Origin: Bettongia penicillata ogilbyi
Taxonomy: Eukaryota > Chordata > Mammalia > Diprotodontia > Potoroidae
NCBI GenBank assembly: GCA_023548195.1
Contig: JAJHZJ010000061.1
Location: forward strand, 1,404,771-1,468,770
Direction: 5' to 3'
DNA: 64,000 nucleotides
Shown: positions 57,561-64,000 of the stretch, in pieces
How positions within the stretch are numbered: position 1 is the stretch's first letter
How the letters are laid out: every line of letters begins with the position of its first letter
The notes under the pieces: model-generated
Told to the model about the DNA's origin: nothing
Seen by the model: only the letters and a program-made list of their open reading frames with translations
The model's database searches: none
Made by a program: the position numbers and the translations under genes

Positions 57561-57954
57561 TTCATGTTTAGTTTGAGATGCTGATGATCTAGGTAGAGTT
57601 GACCAGCAAGTAGCTGCCAGTGTGTGACAGATTTCTGGAGAAAGATTAGGGCTAGATGTTTGAGCACTCTTCTCTTATAGAGAAAATAATTGCCTACTTG
57701 GGAGCGGATGAGATCAAGTGATGGAGTGTACAAGGAAAAACAAAAGCTTTGGGAAGGTGGAAAACTGGTCAGGAGTCAACAAAGAAAGCTAAGGAGGAAC
57801 CTTCAGATAAGGAGAAGAACTGGCAGAGTGCAGTGTCATGGAAGCCAAGAGAGGAGAAAGACTAGGGGGGTTGGTGTTGGAAGTTTCAGAGACATCAAAG
57901 AGCATGAGAACTGAAGTCCTATGGAAGTCTCCCATTTTTCTCTCTAACTTTTAT

Positions 57955-58190
57955 AATAATGACAACTAACATTTCTGTACCAATTTAAACTTTGCAAAAT
58001 TCTAGCAGTAATCCTGTGAGATAGCTGCTATTATCATCCTCATTTTTCAGATAAGGAAACTGAGGCAGGGAAAAGGTAGGTGAGTTACCCAGGGTTACAC
58101 AGCATCTTCAGCAGCAGTCAAACGTCATTCGTCCCGACTCCAAGAACAATGTTGTATTCACTGTGCCACACTACCTGTCTCTTATCCTCA
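57955..58190 (-). repeat. MIR, minus strand
   Basis: CATTTTTCAGATAAGGAAAC, TGAGGCAGGG and CACTGTGCCACACTACCTG. Confidence 0.75.
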
Positions 58191-58414
58191 GAATAGCTGT
58201 TTTAAATACTTTCTCTCGTGAGCTTTTCTTTCCTATCATCTATAACTAATCATACTTACTTCTAAGAGCTCTTTTCCTCTCCTGAAGCAGGATCCAATTT
58301 GAGTTGATGCCTGTGGTTAAATATCATGTTATAGAATTTAAGGGAAAGCTCTGTCTAAATTAGTGAAAAGTCAGTAAATTATGCAATGTTTTAAAGAAAT
58401 TTCACTTTTTTTGG

Positions 58415-58600
58415 AACATTTGCTGTTCCATCATTTCAGTTGTGTCTGACTCTTCTGTGACCCCATTTGGGGTTTTCTTGGCAAGGATACTTGGAGTGGT
58501 TTGTCATTTCTTTTCCTAGTTTATTTTATAGATGAGGAAACTGAAGCAAACAGGGTTAAGTGACTTACAGGGTCACAGATCAGTTGGGGGCACAGTAGAA
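58415..58600 (-). repeat. Marsupial SINE 3' half, minus strand
   Basis: TCAGTTGTGTCTGACTCTTC, TGACCCCATTTGGGG, TTTTCTTGGCAAGGATAC and GATGAGGAAACTGAAGCAAA. Confidence 0.8.
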
Positions 58601-59027
58601 TGCAGAGCAAGTTCTCCCAGAGGCCCAGGGCTACTGTTGCTTTATTGAAGAGATTAAAATGTTTTGTAATGAGCATATAAATTATATACGTATTCAAACT
58701 AGCATTTTCTTACCGCCTAAAATAATTTGTTCTTTAAATAGGGTGTTTTAAAATATTTCCCCTAAATCTTAGTTGCCATAGTGTTGGAGGTCTTTTCTTT
58801 CTCTAAATAGAAGAGAAAACTCAGCCTAATCCATATCAGCTCTATCATAGGTTATGAATTAATGGAGTCCGAACCAATGAATTTTCACCATAGTGTACTC
58901 GTTTGAGATGGCAGTACATCCAAAGAAAGCCATTCTTCTTCATTCTAGATAAACTAAGCTTCTGAACTTGGAATTATAGAATGTTGGGTTTTTTTCCTCA
59001 TTTTAACTAGATGTTTTTCCCCTCCAG

Positions 59028-59089
59028 ATTTGGCAAAAAGAAAAACATGCACTTGCTGTTTGTTTTTATAATCCCTGAAAATTTTGAAG
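59028..59089 (+). CDS. SOHLH2: SOHLH2 coding exon 3 (alternative donor 15 nt downstream)
   Basis: The acceptor is CCTCCAG|A after a pyrimidine tract. The first base completes an Arg codon split from exon 2. The exon then reads FGKKKNMHLLFVFIIPENFE and leaves one base of the next codon at GAAG|GTATGT (59090). It is 62 nt long. A second in-frame donor, CTG|GTAGAC at 59105, would add five codons (G-M-C-Y-S). Human SOHLH2, as I recall it, has a similar short stretch before the G-H-G that begins exon 4, so the longer form (59028-59104) may be ancestral. The upstream donor looks stronger by consensus. Intron 2 before it is 9.4 kb. Confidence 0.9.
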
Positions 59090-59178
59090 GTATGTGCTAC
59101 TCTGGTAGACTTTGTTTTACCCCCAAATGAAACTGTTAGATCAATATTTAATCCAAAGATTCTTAGATTGTATTTCAG

Positions 59179-59271
59179 GCCATGGAGCAGATATTATTTT
59201 AACAGAACCACTAACAATGGAAAAAATGAGCACTGTACTAAATTATTGGGAAACCTTCTTTTCAAAAACTG
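59179..59271 (+). CDS. SOHLH2: SOHLH2 coding exon 4
   Basis: The acceptor is ATTTCAG|GCC at 59178 and the donor is ACTG|GTAAGT at 59272. The 93-nt exon enters with 2 nt completing a Gly codon and leaves 1 nt. It encodes HGADIILTEPLTMEKMSTVL and then NYWETFFSKT. The T-E-P-L-T-M-E-K-M core is a conserved SOHLH2 signature and ends the receiver-like region. Intron 3 before it is only 89 bp (74 bp if the downstream exon 3 donor is used). Retaining that intron would shift the frame, so it must be removed. Confidence 0.92.
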
Positions 59272-59479
59272 GTAAGTAAAAAATGTATTTCCAGAGGTTT
59301 AAAACATATTATACCTTTAAAATGGTAGCTAGTGTTCTGAAATAGGTATCTGTTTTGCATCATGGACAAAATAGCAGTCTGGAAAAAGTTTATGGACCCC
59401 TTTTTAGAATCATTTTTTAATGCTTAAAATAAAATACACAGTATCACTAAAAATTATATTGAAAAACAATAATAAAAAT

Positions 59480-59640
59480 ATTTCTTAGTTCAGAGTTACA
59501 AACTCCTGCCCCAAAGGTTAACTGCCTTCTCTAAAGTCCTAGAGTAAATTAGTGGTAGAGCTGGGAACCCAGATTTCTAGATTAATGTGATTTATACTAC
59601 ATTGGGATACTTCTTCATAACTTAGCTTAAAATAAATTTC
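59480..59640 (-). repeat. MIR fragment, minus strand
   Basis: AGTAAATTAGTGGTAGAGCT and GGGAACCCAGATTTC; it lies in SOHLH2 intron 4. The rest of intron 4 (59.65-61.09 kb) holds nothing I recognise. Confidence 0.55.
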
Positions 59641-61091
59641 ACAGTGACAATGCTGTTGTGAATATTGTATGCTATATAAGTGTAATCTATGGTTCAGAAG
59701 CCCAAGCACTAGGCTTACATGAACTGAACTCGTTTCCATTTTGTTTTTTTTTGGAGGGGTGGAGCTGCTGCCAAAATCTTTCTTTGAATCATTTCCCAGA
59801 TGTATGTCTTGTCAGTCTATGCCTTGATTCTACATCTCAACAGATTTGGATAGAAGACTCCATGTAGCAGACAGCCTTTATTTCTATCTCACGAAACTGC
59901 CGAAATACAATGAATTATAATATATCAGTGTATGCTTATATGAGTACATATAAAGTGGTCTCATTAATACCCTGAATACTTAATGATTTTTCAAAACATA
60001 CACAGTGTCTCATTTCACACTTTTTAAGGTGAACAGGTTAAATGTCATTCTCATTTTTCATTTAAGAAAATTTGGGCTTCATGAAAATTAACCAGTGAGT
60101 GAAAATTATGATTGGCTATCTAAATATTTTAATTGGATGTTGTATTTGCCATTTTGATTTGCATGAAGATCAACTTCCAAACTTTATCTCTGCTAGAGTC
60201 ATGGATCACCAATGGCTGTTGATGATCTTTCCAAGTGTTTGGTACCTGTTAGGAAAACACACAAATAAAGGTGACATTTACACTTCTTCTTGAAGAACTA
60301 CAGAAATATGGCTGGGAGAAGCTGCTTGAGTTGATTTAATTTGTTTTCTAGTCTGCAGAGAGGACAGCACTTAATTGGCTACCTGGTCCTTTAATTTTTC
60401 TGAACATTATTATAGAGCCCATTTTAGTAACATTCCAGGTTCTTGCAAACTTCTCAGTCTCCAAGCTCTTCCTAGAAATGGCTAACCACTGACCAAAAGC
60501 CGCTGCTGCAAGACCATTCTCATGGTGGGAATATAACAGCTGCTTTCCAGCACCTGTCCAGGGTCCTTTCACGTTTACAACTCGTTCTTGTACACCACAA
60601 GTTGATCTCATCTTTGCTCTTGGGCTAGGCAGCTGCAGTGAATCTTTCAGATGTCACATTTTGATGGTGCAGCTGTCCACTGCAGACTCATGCGCATTTT
60701 TCACCTCTCAAGACACTTACCTGAAAGCCAGAGCTTGATTTTTTTCTGGATGCATTACTCATTTGGGTATGCCACATCTTCAGCTGTTATAGGGTTACTC
60801 TAGATAGAACCTAGTTGGAAGACAGCCAATTGTAATGTGTAGTATTCTGTTTGTTTTTCCCTGTATGCTTTGTATTATTTCATGCTCTCCTCATTCTGAT
60901 TCATTTAAATGTTCTTGTGGGAAAAGAATTTTGTAGGCTCCTTTTGATTTAAAAAGCATTATATTGTTAAGCTCTATTGAATGAAAAGTGACAGCTGCAT
61001 TTCAGATTAGAAATTCTGCATTTGATTAGTAGCTGTTCTGTCAGTGTTTAATGAATAAAAAGAGCCTATATTGTTCTCTTTCAAATTTCAG

Positions 61092-61194
61092 CTAAGAATG
61101 AAAATATAATCACAGAGGAAGACTCCAGACCATCCCTACAGAGACCTTTTAATGAAAGCCTAAGAGATGATTGCACTGATCTAGTCCCTCATAG
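61092..61194 (+). CDS. SOHLH2: SOHLH2 coding exon 5 (last one in window)
   Basis: The acceptor is AAATTTCAG|C at 61091 and the donor is CATAG|GTTAGT at 61195. The 103-nt exon begins by completing an Ala codon, encodes K-N-E-N-I-I-T-E-E-D through T-D-L-V-P-H, and leaves 2 nt. The composition is acidic and Ser/Pro-containing, fitting the low-conservation linker between the N-terminal region and the bHLH. The five exons total 521 nt, or 173 codons plus 2 nt; human SOHLH2 is about 425 residues. The remainder, including the bHLH, is not in the next 2.8 kb and should lie to the right of the window. Confidence 0.85.
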
Positions 61195-61314
61195 GTTAGT
61201 TTCTTGTGATTAAAAAAAATGTTATACATGATTTTGACAAAACTTAAATAGTTATTTAACAAAAAATTTACTGAATACTTGTTACATTAGTACCTATACA
61301 TATCTATCTATCGA

Positions 61315-61362
<48 letters not shown>

Positions 61363-61590
61363 GGTATATCCATTGGGTAGAAGATAAAGGCAGCAGATTT
61401 CACTTCCATTTTAGGAAGAACTATCTCACAGAGCTGTTAAAAAAAATGGAATGGGGCTGCTTTATGAGCTAGCCCCTTCAGAGGGTAGATGAGCACTTTT
61501 CTAGAATATTTCGTGGCAACAACATTAATTATACTTCACATTTCTCTAGTCCTTTATGGTTTTCAGAACATTCACATTTGCTTAATTTCA
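61195..61590. other. SOHLH2 intron 5 start, TA microsatellite and L3/CR1-like piece
   Basis: An AT dinucleotide run (about 61312-61364) is followed by an L3/CR1-like stretch (61395-61500; AGGAAGAACTATCTCACAGA). Confidence 0.55.
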
Positions 61591-61594
61591 TTCC

Positions 61595-62250
61595 AGTTCA
61601 ATCAAGAAGCTGTATTCTTACTGTATTCCAAGGCCCTATGCTAAACACAATGAGAATACACAACAAAAGTGCAACAATCCCTGCTCTCAGGGGAGTTTGA
61701 ATTTTAATGGGAACACAACACATGCTCATATAAATGTATACAAAATGAATCAAAGATGGTTTTGGGAAAAAGTGCACAACCATCTGGGGGGACAGGAAAG
61801 GCTTCACAAGAAATGTGGTGCTTGAGCTGAGTCTTGAAGGAGACCAGGGATTAAGAGGGAGTGCATTCCAGGCATGAGAGATGGTTAGTGCAAAGACCCG
61901 GAGACGAGATAGAAGATGAGGCATCTAATGTGTAAAACAGTGAGTAGACCTGTTATGGTTGGATTGCAAAGTGTGAGAAGGTGACTAAAGTGTAAGAAAA
62001 GTTAGGAAGAGGCTACAGCTTTAAATGCCAAATAGAGGGGTTTTGATTTGAACCTAAAAGCAGTAAGAAACTCCTGCAGTTTGTTGAGTGGAAGGGGGTG
62101 AGATGATCAAATCTGCATTTTAGGAAAATTACTGTAGCAGCTGGATGGAGGATGGATTGGAGTGGGTGAAGAGTTCATGCAAGCAGACCAAATAGAAGGC
62201 CATTGCAGCCATCAAAGCAAGAGATGATGAGGGTCTTAACTAGTGTGAAG
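61595..62250 (+). repeat. Unnamed dispersed repeat, copy 4 (longest)
   Basis: It starts near CTGTATTCCAAGGCCCTATG. Blocks follow in the order CCCTGCTCTCAGGGGAGTTT, TCTTGAAGGAGACCAGGGAT, GTGCATTCCAGGCATGAGAG, CAGCTGGATGGAGGATGGAT and GGCCATTGCAGCCATCAAAG. It joins the parts seen separately in the other copies. Confidence 0.65.
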
Positions 62251-62475
62251 TTGTTTTGTATTTTGTGTTCGTCCGTGGTTGCTGAAGAAGACCACGTCAT
62301 CAGAGAAATGATGACATGACTTGCACTTGCCTTTGGAGTGAGGGAGGGCTGTGCAGGTCACCAGCCTCACTTCTTCTCCAGAACCATCTGAATCCAGTGA
62401 CCAGATATTCATCAGGATGACTGGAGATGACCCAGGGTGTACTGGGAGACATTGGGCCCTTTAGGCCTAGGTCTT
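62240..62475 (-). repeat. Marsupial SINE (GATGTCATC-tail family), minus strand
   Basis: Reverse of the body at 47.95-48.12 kb: GACATGACTTGCACTTGCC, TCTGAATCCAGTGACCAGAT and AGGATGACTGGAGATGACCC. Confidence 0.75.
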
Positions 62476-63006
62476 TGCAGGCATTCACTTAGGGTGAGGC
62501 AACGCCCAATCGTTGAATAGGCCTGTTTAAGAAGGAGCCAAGGTGTGGCCCCTTTAATGAGGTCAAGAAAAAAAGGCTTCAGGCTGTGAGGGAAATTAGC
62601 AACAAGTTACAACTGATAATCACTGTAAATCTAGGAGGGTCCAGAGGAGCCCTTAGGTGTCCCACTGTCAGAGTGCAGTAGGTTTAAGGTTTTGGGAGAG
62701 GACAGGACAGAACAAGAGAAGGGAAGAATTAAGTTGTATGTGTAGAAAGAATGAGGGATGAAAGCAAGAGCTGTTCTAGAGATAGGAACAAGATTTGGCA
62801 AATGATTTAATATGTGGGGAGAGTGTCAAGTCAAGGACAACACTGAGGTCAAGAATCTAGGTGACCAGAAGGATAACTGCCCTTGGCCATAAGGTAAATA
62901 GGTGGTGCAGCAGATCATAAACCGGGCCTTGAGTCAGGAGGACTTGAGACCGTATCTGACCTCAGACATTTGCCAGGTGTGTGATCCTAGGCAAAGCATA
63001 TATACT
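62476..63006. other. SOHLH2 intron 5, mixed repeat debris
   Basis: Part of 62.64-62.88 kb may continue the dispersed repeat of 61.6 kb. Positions 62905-63010 resemble a SINE head in plus orientation (GTGCAGCAGATCATAAACC, GTCAGGAGGACTTGAG, GTGTGTGATCCTAGGCAAAG). Confidence 0.45.
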
Positions 63007-63019
63007 CTGTAGATCTTAA

Positions 63020-64000
63020 TTTCTTTTTTTTTTTCGGGTAGTTTTGTCATTTTTTTTCTTTAAATATAAATTTATTTATTTAACTTTTTACATTCATTTT
63101 CACAAAATTTTGGGTTCCAAATTTTCTCCCCATTTATCCCCTTCCCCCACCCCAATACACTGAGCAATCTAATTTTCCCTATCACCAATCTGCCCTCTCT
63201 TCTATCATCCCTCCCTTCTCTTGTCCCCATCTTCTCTTTTGTCCCATAGGGCCAGATGACTTTCTATTTCCCATTAACTGTCTTTCTCATTTGCTAGTAG
63301 CAAGAACAATACTCAACAGTTGTTCCTAAAACTTTGAGTTCCAAATTCTCCCCATCCCTCCCTCCCCACCCATTCCCTTTGGGAAGGCAGGCAAGCAATT
63401 CAATATAGGCCATATCTGTGTAGTTTTGCAAATGACTTCAATAATAGTCATGTTGTGTTAGAGTAACTGTATTTCCCTCCATCCTATCCTGCCCCCCATT
63501 GTTTCTATTCTCTCTTTTGATCCTGTCCCTCCCTGAGTGTTGACTTCAAATTGCTCCCTCCTCCCATTGCCCTCTCTTCCATCATCCCCCCCACCTTGCT
63601 TATCTCCTTCTCCCGCACTTTCCTGTATTGTAAGATAGGTTTTCATACCAAAATGAGTGTGCATTTTACTCCTTCGAATGTGATGAGGGTAAACCATGTT
63701 TTTTCTCAGCTCTCCTCTTTTTCCCTCCACTAAAAAGTCTGCTTCCCTCTTGAATGAGATTTAATTTACCTTATATCATTTCACCCTCTCTCCTCCCACT
63801 ACATTTCTCTCTCACCATTTACCTTAATTTCTTTTAAGATATGGTTCCATCCTATTCAGTTCACTCTGTGCTCTCTGTCTCTGTATGTGCATGCACGTGT
63901 GTACATGTGTGTGCGTGTATGTGTGTGTGTGTGGTCCCACCAACTACCCAGGTACTGAAAAGTTTTAGGAGTTACAAATATTGTCTTTCCATGTAGGAAT
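63020..64000 (-). mobile_element. Third HAL1/L1 3' end, minus strand, cut by window end
   Basis: From a T-rich start (the A-tail reversed, 63021-63085), the sequence tracks 9293-10260 of the full HAL1 closely to the last base: CACAAAATTTTGGGTTCCAA, the C/T-rich blocks and the TG run (63893-63933). ORF1, if present, begins beyond the window. The close match suggests a young copy inside SOHLH2 intron 5. Confidence 0.85.

Larger units (their letters stand above)
49609..59027 (+). other. SOHLH2: SOHLH2 intron 2
   Basis: This 9.4-kb GT-AG intron holds L1 3'-end fragments (50.89-51.3 and 56.47-56.96 kb), L2 fragments (51.88-53.7 kb), MIR copies and a copy of an unnamed dispersed repeat (56.97-57.5 kb). 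Positions 49.6-50.88, 53.72-54.69 and 54.9-55.8 kb hold no feature I can recognise. Confidence 0.8.

Overview
The window is vertebrate nuclear DNA and almost certainly marsupial (opossum-like, species not resolved). The evidence is AT-rich, intron-scale spacing, split exons with GT/AG borders, and a repeat set typical of marsupials: half-LINE-1 (HAL1-type) elements, RTE/BovB-type LINE sequence, tRNA-derived SINEs with RTE-like tails, MIR, L2, L3/CR1, a Tigger1-type DNA transposon and a class I endogenous retrovirus. No prokaryotic, rRNA or tRNA gene was seen.

The only host protein gene I can support is SOHLH2 on the + strand, from a CpG island at about 41.1-41.97 kb to beyond the right end. 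Five coding exons (41607-41654, 49394-49608, 59028-59089, 59179-59271, 61092-61194) join in frame with canonical splice sites. They encode the first 173 residues, a receiver-like N-terminal region. The basic helix-loop-helix exons must lie beyond the window.

Region by region. Positions 1-12.8 kb are a nested stack of LINE-1 debris: an old L1/HAL1 5' half (-), L1 (+) pieces, a Tigger1-like transposon (6113-7454) inside L1 ORF2, and a complete young ORF2-less HAL1 (9293-12208, -) with an intact 366-codon ORF1 and perfect 13-bp target duplications. Positions 12.8-19.1 kb hold a decayed gag-pol endogenous retrovirus on the - strand with no visible env. From 19.1-41 kb is intergenic DNA with L1, L2 and MIR scraps, a solo LTR (29925-30383), an RTE 3' end (31.08-31.4 kb) and a second HAL1 (34101-36958, +) whose ORF1 has two frameshifts. 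From 41-61.2 kb is SOHLH2 with repeat-filled introns, including a 7SL RNA pseudogene (46970-47074), a SINE inserted in another SINE, and a perfect 3 x 23-bp tandem repeat. From 61.2-64 kb is the start of SOHLH2 intron 5, ending in a third HAL1/L1 3' end cut by the window edge.

I found no undescribed multi-gene system. The most informative items are the HAL1 copies (including a long sense frame upstream of ORF1 in both), the datable Tigger-in-L1 nest, the 7SL pseudogene, the LINE/SINE tail sharing, and two in-frame donor sites at SOHLH2 exon 3. Repeat family names were assigned by eye from memory of the families, not by a database search.
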